Below the pieces are notes generated by a model. It was not told the DNA's origin. It saw nothing but the letters and a program-made list of their open reading frames with translations, and ran no database searches. The position numbers were made by a program, and so were the translations under genes. From Toxorhynchites rutilus septentrionalis (lineage: Eukaryota; Arthropoda; Insecta; Diptera; Culicidae), in the NCBI RefSeq assembly GCF_029784135.1, contig NC_073746.1:247761307-247825306 (forward strand): DNA of 64,000 nt, written 5' to 3'. Below are positions 55,013 through 64,000 of the stretch, in pieces; position 1 is the first letter of the stretch, and each line of letters begins with the position of its first letter.

Positions 55013-55290
55013 GGCCCTGAAAAGCGCCGTGTTTTACGGTGGCTGGTTTTGCCACCAAAGCAGTCTGTATAAACAAACTTTTTCTTTATTCTACCTGCTG
55101 CCGTTTTGCGATTGCGTTTGCCACTCGCTGAAACTAGTTGCCACCGAACCAAAAGGCTCTGTTCTGCAGGCGGGTTTTCTTATTGTCGTGAGCAGCTTTG
55201 CAAGCCATCTCGAGCACTCCGGCGGCCAAAATTCTATAACCGCTATTAGGTATACTGGTGCTCCGGCACCAATCCGTTGATGCGATGCGA
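55013..55290 (-). pseudogene. histone H2A relic with 3' stem-loop (copy 1)
   Basis: On the minus strand the translation QRIGAGAPVYLIAVIEF, then after a one-base shift LAAGVLEMACKAAHDNKKTR, matches the H2A core (RVGAGAPVYLAAV, EYLAAEVLELA, ARDNKKTR). Similarity stops after KKTR. Downstream, 55028-55013 reads GGCGCTTTTCAGGGCC, a histone-mRNA stem-loop with one mismatched pair, followed by ATCAAACC. H2A packs DNA in the nucleosome. This fragment lacks the first third and the last third and is frameshifted, so it is a relic. Confidence 0.7.
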
Positions 55291-55598
55291 TGTTAAACGA
55301 TGCCGTACAACCACACTGGTTTACGGTTTGAAAGAAAATGAGATTTTTTTTGGGATCCGCGCGTTTTATACACTAACGGTACACGCTCACAGGATAGAGA
55401 CAAATCGGCAGACTCAGCCAAAGGGGCGAGTCCAACGAGACGAACGAATGAGCGTTAAAAGGCAGCGATGGCAAAAAAATACATCTAGAGGCGAATGAAC
55501 TGCAAAGTTTAAAGCCTCTCAAAAACAAAGAAGAAGAAGAAGAAAAATACATTCATTACGATTTGTTCGCTCGTTGGATTCACATGCAGGCTAAAAAG

Positions 55599-55614
55599 GG
55601 TCCTTTTCAGGATC
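55599..55614 (+). other. histone-type 3' stem-loop, plus-strand orientation, degraded
   Basis: GGTCCTTTTCAGGATC followed by ACAAAG has the histone stem-loop pattern (loop TTTC) with imperfect pairing. It points away from the H2A relic at 55013, as expected for the partner of a divergent histone gene pair. No coding part of the partner is recognised. Confidence 0.4.
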
Positions 55615-55770
55615 ACAAAGTTATCTTCAATCTAAAGAGTTTATTGTTTTGTTATCACTCGATATCCCCATCTTGTTCGGCTAAACCTTCCTGTTTAGCG
55701 ATTTGTTGCCACTCGCCACAGCTTTCACAGTTGGAAATTTTTTTTCCATCCAGCTTTGTGACATGTTGTA

Positions 55771-55990
55771 CAGTAAATTACATTCAATGCGACGTGCCGG
55801 AGCACCACTCAGTGTCGCATTGGAGGCGATTTTAACCTGTAATTGAACATTTGCGATGACAGTGGTACAGTGTCGACTTTCAATGTGGGGTCATAATTTG
55901 GATTTCTATGTTTACAAAAATGTCCAACTAAATATGTCGCATTACATGTCCGTCCAATTAGCTAAATGTCGAACTAATTGTAAATTACTG
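55771..55990. mobile_element. small MITE, TA-flanked, 220 bp
   Basis: The ends are CAGTAAATTACA on the left and, reading inward on the right, CAGTAATTTACA, with TA on both sides. The interior has further imperfect inverted sequence around GACATTTAG-type motifs and no coding capacity. Ends and target suit a Tc1/mariner-mobilised MITE. Confidence 0.65.
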
Positions 55991-56208
55991 TACTTTCAAT
56001 CTGGAAACAATTTAAGAATTGGTGAAAATTGAATAATCGGGAAAGTCCCCAACCATCAATAAGCTCAGAACAACTGCCAAATTCACATACTCATCAGATC
56101 CTGGCAAACAAATTATGAAAAAATCAATTTGTGTTTTATTATTATTTTGGATATTATTTTAGAAAGCATTGAACTGTATTTCGTAAACTCTTTTTTGGAA
56201 GGTTTAAT

Positions 56209-56530
56209 GGCCCTGAAAAGCGCCTTGTTTTATGGAATGGTTCCAATTTAGAAAACTTTTTATACTCGTGGTTTTGAAAAAAACCATTTCGAGCGCCCAC
56301 GATGCCGCTTTGTTCTGGATTTGCCACCAAAGCAGATTGTATACAGAACAAACTTTTTTTTTCTGCTACCAGCTGCCGTTTTGCGATTGCGTTTGCCACT
56401 CGCCACTCGCTGCAACTGCCTGTTGTCTTGATGTCCACCGAACCGAATGTGTTCTGTTCTGAATGCGGGTTTTCTTATCGTCGCGAGCAGCTTTGCCAGC
56501 TAACTCGATCACTTCGACTTGTGATGCGAA
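56209..56530 (-). pseudogene. histone H2A relic with 3' stem-loop (copy 2)
   Basis: The minus-strand frame reads QVEVIELAGKAARDDKKTRI, equal to the H2A segment EVLELAGNAARDNKKTRI. It then goes to the same unrelated sequence as copy 1 (AVAASGEWQTQSQNG compared with the equivalent there). A stem-loop, GGCGCTTTTCAGGGCC, lies at 56224-56209. It is a duplicate of the copy at 55013, 5'-shortened. Confidence 0.65.
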
Positions 56531-56819
56531 CCGATGTAGTGTACGGTTTGGATGAGAATGATCGTTACGGAAGGAAGGAAGGTATTGTATTATAGTGACT
56601 TTAAACTTTTGCAGTTCATTCGTCTCTAGCCTTGAGAAAGGCCCTTTGAAAACTCTACTCTACTCTATTACTCTACTCCAGCGCTACCACCTCCGCCCTC
56701 TTGCCTTGAGAAAGGCACTCAATCCCTCGCCGTCCAGCTCGTCCAGCAACGATGTTGTACAGTCGGTGTCCACACAAAGAATGATCGTTACGGCAGCGGA
56801 GCGGGGATTTTTAAGCTGA

Positions 56820-57640
56820 CTGGCTGGCTCGAGAATTACGCATGTGTGATACTACGACCAATGTTTCGTTCATTTTTTTCTTTTTCCTTTCCAATCGTGC
56901 TTCATTCTATTTCGCTGCTGCTCTGGTTGCCCGTTTTGGTCGGTACGATTTGAGGAGCACAAAATGGACCAATCAAAAATGGGCACATAGGGCATTTTAA
57001 CAATGCTTGATATTTCACAATGATTCAATTATTTATCTCAAGAAAAATGAAATGTTATTCGTTATGATAGATGCGTAGATATATTTCCTATCAATTGATG
57101 CAAAAACCTTTGCGATCTATTGAGAAATGCTCGAGTTATAAGCGTTCCAAATCTTGCATTTTTTCCAACTTGTTCAGTGCCTAGATTTCCATTTCACCCC
57201 CTATATATTCCGGTTAGACGTAGTCCTACGTCAAAAATCATTTCAGAGATTATTCTACTAAGCAGTTGTTTCTAAAATTTCACAGCATTATAGAATAATA
57301 TCTGAAGGTATAAACAAGCGACTTATATAAAATAACAGCGTAGTTCTACGTCAACAATGCGGTTGTATCTTGGACACAACCTCCTATAATTTTTTAGATA
57401 GAAGAAGATATAGGAGTGCGTTTCATCACATCAAAATCCATTTCCAGTTTCGAACAAAGATCAATTTCGCTAGCGCAAACATCAAATGAACTAACAGCAC
57501 TTGTCACAATGTAATTGCAGAACATATGAGAATTTAATTTTCCGAATTTTCCCTTTTTCTTTCACATTTTTTCGAAAATTTTCAATTGTCATATTTGCCT
57601 CGAATATTTGCGGTTGAAATATGTGTAATATTTTTATGGG
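56820..57640. other. no recognised gene
   Basis: AT-rich DNA. A block at 57110-57245 with GAGTTATAAGCGTTCCAAA and GACGTAGTCCTACGTCAAAA is a dispersed repeat seen in part at 51870-51970 and 54555-54585. Confidence 0.4.
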
Positions 57641-58110
57641 ACCCCCTCTTCATTCCAGAGGAGAGAGGGGTGTCATAACACTTTAGAAACATTTCTCATA
57701 CCCAAAAACCCTCACATTCTGAATTGTGTTTGATTAGCTTTCGAGTTATGCCAAACTTTGTGTCATTTGTATGACACCCCACCCTTAGAGAGCGGAAGGA
57801 GTGTCTAACCATCATAGAAACATTTACTGCACCCTAAAACCTCAATATGCCAAATTTGGTTTCATTCGCTTTATTAATTCTCGAGTAATGCAGAAATTTG
57901 TGTTTCATTTGTATGGCAGCCCCCCCTTAGAGAAGAGGGAAGAGTATCTAACCACCGTAAAACATTTATTGCACCCTAAAACCTCCACATGGCGAAATTT
58001 GTGTTTCATTTGTACGGCAGACTATCACGAAAAACTTCCGCGGGGCCAAAAATCCCTACATACCAATTTTTATGTTGATCGGTTCAGTAGTTTCCGAGTC
58101 CATTAGAATG
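57640..58110 (+). repeat. approximately 120-125-bp tandem units, 3' tail of a retroelement
   Basis: Segments with TTAGAGA(G)(C)GGAA, AAACATTTATTGCACCCTAAAA and AATTTGTGTTTCATTTGTAYGGCAG repeat about three times. The end reads GTTGATCGGTTCAGTAGTTTCCGAGTC then AGACAG and (AT)n. This is the type of 3' end seen in several insect non-LTR elements that end in microsatellites. No coding part is attached. Confidence 0.5.
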
Positions 58111-58114
58111 AGAC

Positions 58115-58116
<2 letters not shown>

Positions 58117-58180
<64 letters not shown>
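58117..58180. repeat. (AT)32 microsatellite
   Basis: A perfect dinucleotide run that follows directly on the AGACAG tail of the upstream repeat. It probably seeded or grew from that element's 3' end. Confidence 0.97.
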
Positions 58181-58183
<3 letters not shown>

Positions 58184-58701
58184 TGTAAAAGTACTACATG
58201 AATGTTATAGGAATCAAATGAAAGCAGTTCAATAAGGTTGATTGGATTTGTTATAGAGTTGGTTAGCGAAAAATTGTGTTAGCCTACAAAAAGTTGGAAA
58301 AAAACTGAAAGATATCGATTTTTTATTACTTCCTGATATTTTTGTCCACGTCATCTATATACACCCAGATGAAAATAGGTTCATAGCATATTCCAAAACA
58401 AGCAAGTATGAGCTTCAAAATGATATGCATCCCATCTTCATACGTTGATTTTTCAAGAAGTTACAGCATTTCAAAAATCACTTTGCACTTTGCACTCTGT
58501 TTCTCTAACTTTTTTGTCGTTTATGTCTTATTTATGTTTTATGTTTTATGTTAATTTTTTTTCGAATTTTTATATTTTGACAGCTAAACATCACACCGGT
58601 CAAAATGACCGGTTTGGTAGGAATAAGTATATAACAAATGTCGGTAGTTCTAGTGTTAACTATGATTAGGTTAAGTTAATTAATTTGGACCTCGGAGGTC
58701 T

Positions 58702-58936
58702 GTTTTTTTTTCCAAATACATATTTTATCAAGGCACATATGGCACTGGCGGGGCCGGGAGTTCAATATTTTGACAATTTTTGTCTTACGACTATGTTAGT
58801 AATATGTAACCGATTACTCGCGGTTGGCTCGAAGTTAGTATTACAAAGATTCTCATATTTGGGATGTTGCACTCTCCAGTGCTCTGTGTGTGTGGCCGAC
58901 ACAGGATACTTCCAATTGGGGTGCAACTTGATCATA
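58702..58936 (-). mobile_element. 3'-UTR-only copy of the I/Loa-type retrotransposon
   Basis: It matches the 3' UTR of the element at 47802-48850, including CCGATTACTCGCGGTTG and GGGGCCGGGAGTTCAATATT. It is flanked by an 8-bp duplication GGAGGTCT (58694-58701 and 58937-58944) and has a poly(A) tail (T run from 58703). Strong 5' truncation is usual for target-primed reverse transcription. Confidence 0.8.
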
Positions 58937-59087
58937 GGAGGTCTATTGATTGTTGTTATAAATAAATAAATAAATTACATTTGCTTCTGTTCTAATCTGC
59001 TGCATCCAGCTTATTTAACTTCTTCGTTCGAAACACGTGATCCAGACTTGATGTTCCAAATTCTGGTTTGTTTTCTATTATATATTG

Positions 59088-59262
59088 AATGGCGTTAACG
59101 TTCACTATGGAACTTTTTCCGTCTCAACGTATGCATTAACTAGCGTCATTTATCAATACTTAGTTAAGATTTCTTAAGCCAAAAGACACGCCTTGAATGT
59201 ATTCCGAGGGACAAGCTCTAGCATGACAATGTGAGACGCTAACCACTCGGCCACGGGTGCAC
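59088..59262 (-). mobile_element. Feilai-like SINE, internally deleted old copy
   Basis: It aligns with 16096-16370 but lacks about 80 bp, including the B box and the segment beside it. Ends are recognisable: GGCGTTAACGTTC at the tail side and CGCTAACCACTCGGCCACGG at the tRNA side. The target duplication can no longer be found. Confidence 0.65.
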
Positions 59263-60177
59263 TTGGTTTGTTTTCTACCATTCCTATATTTACTCCCCTT
59301 TTCCATGTACTAATGAGCTCTATTCCCGTTTTCTTTCATAATCTGAAAAATGTAGGCTACTTTTCTCGTATCTTTCGTATATGAGTTCCGATTCCGAATT
59401 CTTGATTGCGTTTTTTAAACTCTCGGTTGTATTTACCAACTTCTGTATATGGATCTCCTTACACCACCTGATTACATTTACTTACCCACTTCTACTATAA
59501 CCTACTGGTTGAATTCCCTTCAAACTCGTTGCTATATTCACTATAACCTTCCGGTTGTATTTAATTCAATTTACCAGTTGAATGCACTTCAACCTCCCGG
59601 TTATTATAATTTTCATTCTGAAAATAATATCCAAAGTAATAAATAAGTGGATTTTATACAATACTGCTGTAGTCCAACGTCGAAAATGCGGTCGTGTTTC
59701 GGACATAATAAAGGTGTTTCTGGTGACAAGTAATTGTCACTCAAACATGATATACGTCTAAATAATTTGTATAAGTAACTTATGTGTGGAAATTTACTAC
59801 AATTTAGATAAGTGGGGTTATAATAGAAATTAACTTTATATTCTCGATCGTACATTTTATCATTTAATTTCAATGAGCTACATATAGAGGTGGAGCAGTA
59901 CGCGAAGTATGTCTGTATGGGCAAGCCAAATATCGTGTCGTAATTATTTGCATTAAATATGGAATGTACATGGAAGAAACAAAACAATGTTGAAAATACT
60001 CACGGTTGCATGATAATTTGAGCCAAAATTATCATGAAATCATTCAACTGCTTGTTTTTTTAACAGATGACAATTCTATCGTTGCTTATTTCGATTATTC
60101 ATGTGGTAAAAAGGCCCAGAGAGCAGTTGTATGCTTAGTTCTCGAAAGCAGTAGCATTTTCGGTGAAATTTTGATTA
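59263..60177. other. no recognised gene
   Basis: AT-rich spacer with a row of TTCCCGTT / CTCGGTTGTA / CTACTGGTTGAA / CTTCCGGTTGTA-like motifs from 59310 to 59610 that may be a very diverged tandem repeat. No protein family. Confidence 0.35.
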
Positions 60178-61478
60178 AAGGGTGTGTCACATCAAATTGC
60201 ATCACGGAAAAAACGCTGTAGAAATTCGCCCAGTAGTCCGATCCTTTTGAAAATTTTAGACAGTAAAATAAAAACTATTAAACAACTTTTGGCATTTTCT
60301 TTTTATTCATACTTCGAGCCCAAGCCCGTATGCTCGCACCTTCCTCTTTACCCCGTTCATAAGTTTCTGTACAACGTCAGGTTGTAGTTTTTTTTTTGAA
60401 CAGAAATCCATTTTCTTTTGAAGTCCGCCTCCGATTTGACAACTTTTGGGTTCTTCCGGAGGGCCTGCTTCATAATCGCCCAATATTTCTCTATTGGGCG
60501 AAGCTCCGGCGCGTTGGGCGGGTTCATTTCCTTTGGTACGAAGGTGACCCCGGTGGCTTCGTACAACTCCAACACGTCCTTTGAATAGTGGCACGAAGCT
60601 AGATCCGGCCAGAAGATGGTCGGGCCCTCGTGCTGCTTCAATAGTGGTAGTAAGCGCTTCTGTAGGCACTCCTTAAGGTAAACCTGCCCGTTTACCGTGC
60701 CGGTCATCACGAAAGGGGGCGCTCCGCTTTCCGCAAGAGCAGATCGCTTGCCACACCATGTACTTTTTGGCAAACTTGGATAGTTTCTGCTTGCGAATCT
60801 CCTCCGGAACGCTGAATTTGTCCTCTGCGGAGAAGAACAACAGGCCCGGCAGCTGACAAAAGTCCGCTTTGACGTAGGTTTCGTCGTCCATTACCAGGCA
60901 ATGCGGCTTCGTCAGCATTTCGGTGTACAGCTTCCGGGCTCGCGTCTTCCCCACCATGTTTTGCCTTTCGTCGCGGTTAGGAGCCTTCGGAACCTTGTAT
61001 GTACGCAGGCCCTCCCGCTGCTCGGTCCGCTGGACGAATGAACTTGACAGATTCAGCTTATTGGCGACACCCCGGACCGAACTTCTCGGATCACGTCTAA
61101 ACTGCTTAACTACGCGCTTGTGATCTTTTTCACTGACGGAGCATCCATTTTTGCCGTTCTTCACCTTCCGGTCGATGGTTAGGTTCTCGAAGTATCGTTT
61201 TAGTACTCTGCTGACCGTGGATTGGACGATTCCCAGCATCTTACCGATGTCCCGATGTGACAACTCCGGATTCTCGAAATGAGTGCACAGGATTAATTCA
61301 CGACGCTCTTTTTCGTTCGACGACATTTTTCCAAATTTACGAAAAATTGACAGTGAAGCATGGCCAACGTGATCTATACACTCTTATCTGATTATAAGCG
61401 AGAGCTGAAGATATAATTCCTAAAAATTAAATTTCTACAGCGTTTTTTCCGTGATGCAATTTGATGTGACACACCCTT
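60178..61478 (-). mobile_element. DD37E (ITmD37E-type) Tc1/mariner element, copy 3, least damaged
   Basis: Inverted ends of about 47 bp, AAGGGTGTGTCACATCAAAT and so on, with TA at 60176-60177 and 61479-61480. The 1.3-kb length is standard. It is longer than copy 2 because it retains the segments deleted there. Confidence 0.95.
60307..61326 (-). pseudogene. DD37E transposase, copy 3, two single-base frameshifts
   Basis: The frame opens MSSNEKERRELILCTHFENP and runs 217 codons with a complete DNA-binding part (LSHRDIGKMLGIVQSTVSRV) and the first catalytic Asp (MDDETYVKAD). After CSCGKRSAPF one extra base in the A/G run near 60713 shifts the frame. The next frame has WPDLASCHYSKDVLELYE and PELRPIEKYWAIMK, with exactly 37 residues between Asp and Glu. 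A second extra base, in the T run near 60390-60398, shifts it again before KLQPDVVQKLMNGVKRKV. All three catalytic residues are present. Both lesions lie in homopolymers, so a sequencing error cannot be excluded. Confidence 0.9.
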
Positions 61479-61541
61479 TAATTGGCGATTATTATCTCAC
61501 AACATATACACCGACACTGAGAGCCATCGAAACATCAACTT

Positions 61542-62033
61542 TTTTTTTTTATCCCATTTATTTGTTTAAGACTCATTAGCATTTTAGCTGTAACAGAGCC
61601 GAATTTTAATCGTGTACATGTCACATGGTTATCATATCTATAATTAGCACATTACACAGTTGCCATTCGCCAGTATTCCTTCTATACCATTACATATGGT
61701 ACATTCACACAGTAGCCATTTAGGCGTAAGAGTTATTCTTTCTGTTCTTCCATTATCCAGTTGGACCACCGGACAGCGGAGACAGTTGATTGATCATTGT
61801 TGAGTTATTTATAGAACAGTAGCCCGATGTGTCTGGCAGAGCAGAGCAGTTGTATGGATGAATCGATCTTATTTCGACCGTGGATCGATCTCCATAGCTG
61901 ATGATTGTTGCGTGGACGTAGCTATTCTGTAACAACACAAAGATGGTCAATGAGGGCCCTGAGTTATGAACTCACGATCGATCGCTTACTAAGCGAACGC
62001 GCAACCAATGTGGCTACGGAGACCCCCTAAAAA
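61542..62033 (-). mobile_element. tRNA-Asn-like SINE, full length
   Basis: On the minus strand it starts GGGGGTCTCCGTAGCCACAT, then TGGTTGCGCGTTCGC and GTGAGTTCATAACTC. This tracks a tRNA-Asn (GCCTCCGTGGCGCAATTGGT, then TAGCGCGTTCGGCTG), with the B box degraded. A body of about 400 bp and a poly(A) (T run at 61541-61550) complete it. The 11-bp duplication AACATCAACTT flanks it at 61531-61541 and 62034-62044. A partner copy lies at 58-505. Confidence 0.75.
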
Positions 62034-62044
62034 AACATCAACTT

Positions 62045-64000
62045 CATAACGGTAAAATATTGAAACTTCGTTTGTTTCTATGAACGTGGGGGAGTGAAAA
62101 AGGCACATGACTGACGTCACTATTTGCGAAATAGTTATGGCAGCGCATGCTATGTCGTTCGAAACTCGACCATCTTCATTACCTTTTTTCCAGGACATTG
62201 ATTTAATTTCAATGCATTATTACTGATATTTTTTATTACGTAATATTATGTAATTGCATTCTGAAAACTATCTGGAAACATGTCAATTAATTTCCCATAG
62301 TCTATTCAAACAATTTATTTTCTCCGATGACGCAAATTCTTCTACTAGAATTCATAGAAAAAAATACCTATGCCTGCAATTGAACTGAACGATTAGTCCC
62401 ACCACGATATGCGTGATTAACACAGGAGTCTTCCGTTGAACAAATAAAATCTATCACCATCGTTTTCCGTGCAGAAAAACCATTTACTACCGGGCGGCAG
62501 AGGTACACTCTGTTAATAGGTAAATCACGACCATCACAGATGAGTTGAACGATTGTTGAAATCGCATCGCATCGCAGCCCTAGAGCAAAGATAGCGAAAG
62601 GACTCATGTAGCGCCATACATCCATGGATCAGCACCAATGGAGGCAGCTTCGAAAACCCACAACAACAGCACAACCGTGGTTTGCCGTTTTGATGCATTG
62701 AATCATAAATTATGCACATACAAAAGCTTTTAAATAATTCGATTACCTGCCGAGTCGTCGTCGCCATGTCGACTCCTTCTTGCTCCGACTCTCTCGAGCT
62801 GGGGCTTTCGAGGGGTTCCTTCTTCTGCTGGAAAGCGTCGGCCCACGGAGTCAATCGCGCCGGACGGTTAGCAGCAGCGCGGGAAACATTGTTTATAGGG
62901 TTAAATCACATTTATGAGAAGGCATGAAAAACTATATGTTTGCAATATGTAATCAGGTAACCACTGGCGCCAAGTGGATTTCACATGGAGATGATGGTGG
63001 CTCAATGATAGACATGTTTATGGATAGTTAAATGTAGCAAATTTAGGTCATTCTGCATCGAAAGCGCAGTATGACCAATAATGGAAGTGGAATTTGAGTG
63101 AGCCGTAAGCTGGCTTATGCTGCACCCTCGCGGTGAACAGAAGGCGTCCGGCAGGAACAGAATTACAACTGAGTGGCTGGAGCTACAGCTCTTGTGGCTG
63201 AGCCGATTGGTTCAATTAGTTCGAGGCGTCAATCAATTGATGGATTTTTCGACACACTGCTAATGGATGATTCTTGTATATGGGATATTGACCAGCGATA
63301 TGTGGGTGCGTTCGCGAATCATATTACTCGAATAAATACATTTATTGTATGATATTATTGCACAGCAAGCGTCAAGGATAGGGAACCGCTACTTAAGGGG
63401 AACCGTCATGGTATCTGTCGGGCAGCTGTTAAATCAAAATTCAAGACAAGTCAAAGAAAAACAAAATTATAGAGGGAACGAAAAAAACTTTTACGTTTGG
63501 GAGGAAAGTATTAATTGAAAATAAATGCATGATTGTGAAGCTTAGTGATTGTGCTTTAATATAATTTTCGTTCGAACTTCTTTTTTTCCTCTCTTAAGAA
63601 CTGTACATTATCTAACAATCTGCGAAAGTAGTTACAGAGTGTGGTTTATAAACAATTATTCATTCATGCTAACTGCAATTTTGTACAACTACTTCACCAT
63701 TAGACAACATTTTTCATAGGGACAATTTACCACGAATCATAATTGAACGCTGAAATGTATCAGTACCTAATTTGAATACAAATTATCCGCAAACTCAACA
63801 CATTATCAATGAACGGGCAACAAGCGTGTCGATGTCCGAGCGCGCTGCTGAGTACAAGAAAAGGGTGCATGAAAAATGACCGTTTCGAAGGAAAATTGCC
63901 CTGCCATTGTAAAACCGTACCCAGACTCTCGCGGGTAACATAAGCCGGTCAGCGAAAAAAAAAAACGGTGAAATATATCATTTTAAAAGTACCATAAATT
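62045..64000. other. mostly unique DNA, no confirmed gene
   Basis: No transposon ends or protein families recognised. The minus-strand stretch 62905-62747 is GC-richer. It contains an ATG in good context (62767) reading MATTTRQ and then CAG|GTAATC, a usable splice donor at 62746. It could be a first coding exon with a 5' UTR, or chance. Confidence 0.25.

Noticed and set aside
58117..58180. AT run as a regulatory or replication element
   Set aside because: It is a plain dinucleotide microsatellite attached to a retroelement tail.

Overview
This is repeat-rich animal nuclear DNA, most likely from a culicine mosquito of the Aedes type. That reading rests on a DD37E (ITmD37E-type) Tc1/mariner family known from mosquitoes, tRNA-derived SINEs resembling Aedes Feilai, RTE-, I/Loa- and R1-type retroelements, a secreted leucine-rich-repeat protein of mosquito style, and AT-rich spacers with GT-AG introns. 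No bacterial or viral genome is present. The species is inferred from element families and has not been tested by a search.

Layout. 0-5.2 kb: a tRNA-Asn-like SINE fragment, a 94-bp tandem repeat, then a 4.1-kb hAT-like element (8-bp target duplication) with a dead DD37E transposon nested in it. 5.2-7.6 kb: no recognisable gene. 7.6-11.3 kb: relics of RTE and Ty3/gypsy retrotransposons and a SINE. 11.3-15.3 kb: repeats, a MITE with TACCGT ends and a pogo-like remnant. 15.5-19.0 kb: a Tc1 fragment and a 3.1-kb long-inverted-repeat structure that encloses the two last exons of an unidentified host gene and a degraded histone 3' end. 20.1-21.3 kb: the one clear host gene, a two-exon secreted LRR protein. 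22.9-24.1 kb: a complete mariner with one nonsense codon.

25.4-41.4 kb is the most striking part. Four blocks of a pure GTTATA hexamer alternate with three head-to-tail R1-clade non-LTR retrotransposons, all on the + strand. Every 3' end is poly(A) followed at once by GTTATA, and every 5' end abuts ...TATAGTT. Copy A is old, 5'-truncated and broken. Copy B is full length with a damaged ORF1. Copy C has both ORFs intact and looks competent. The picture is of a retrotransposon lineage that targets a hexanucleotide satellite, comparable in logic to SART/TRAS in lepidopteran telomeric TTAGG repeats.

41.9-64 kb: a four-unit palindrome, a Tc1 fragment, a 5'-truncated I/Loa-type element plus a second copy of its 3' UTR, a TTAA-flanked MITE, two further DD37E copies, histone H2A relics with recognisable 3' stem-loops, two more SINEs and long stretches with nothing identified.

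Functionally, almost all coding potential belongs to transposons. ORF1 (zinc-knuckle RNA-binding protein) and ORF2 (AP endonuclease plus reverse transcriptase) of the R1-type element would together copy its RNA into GTTATA arrays. The DNA transposons and most other retroelements here are defective.
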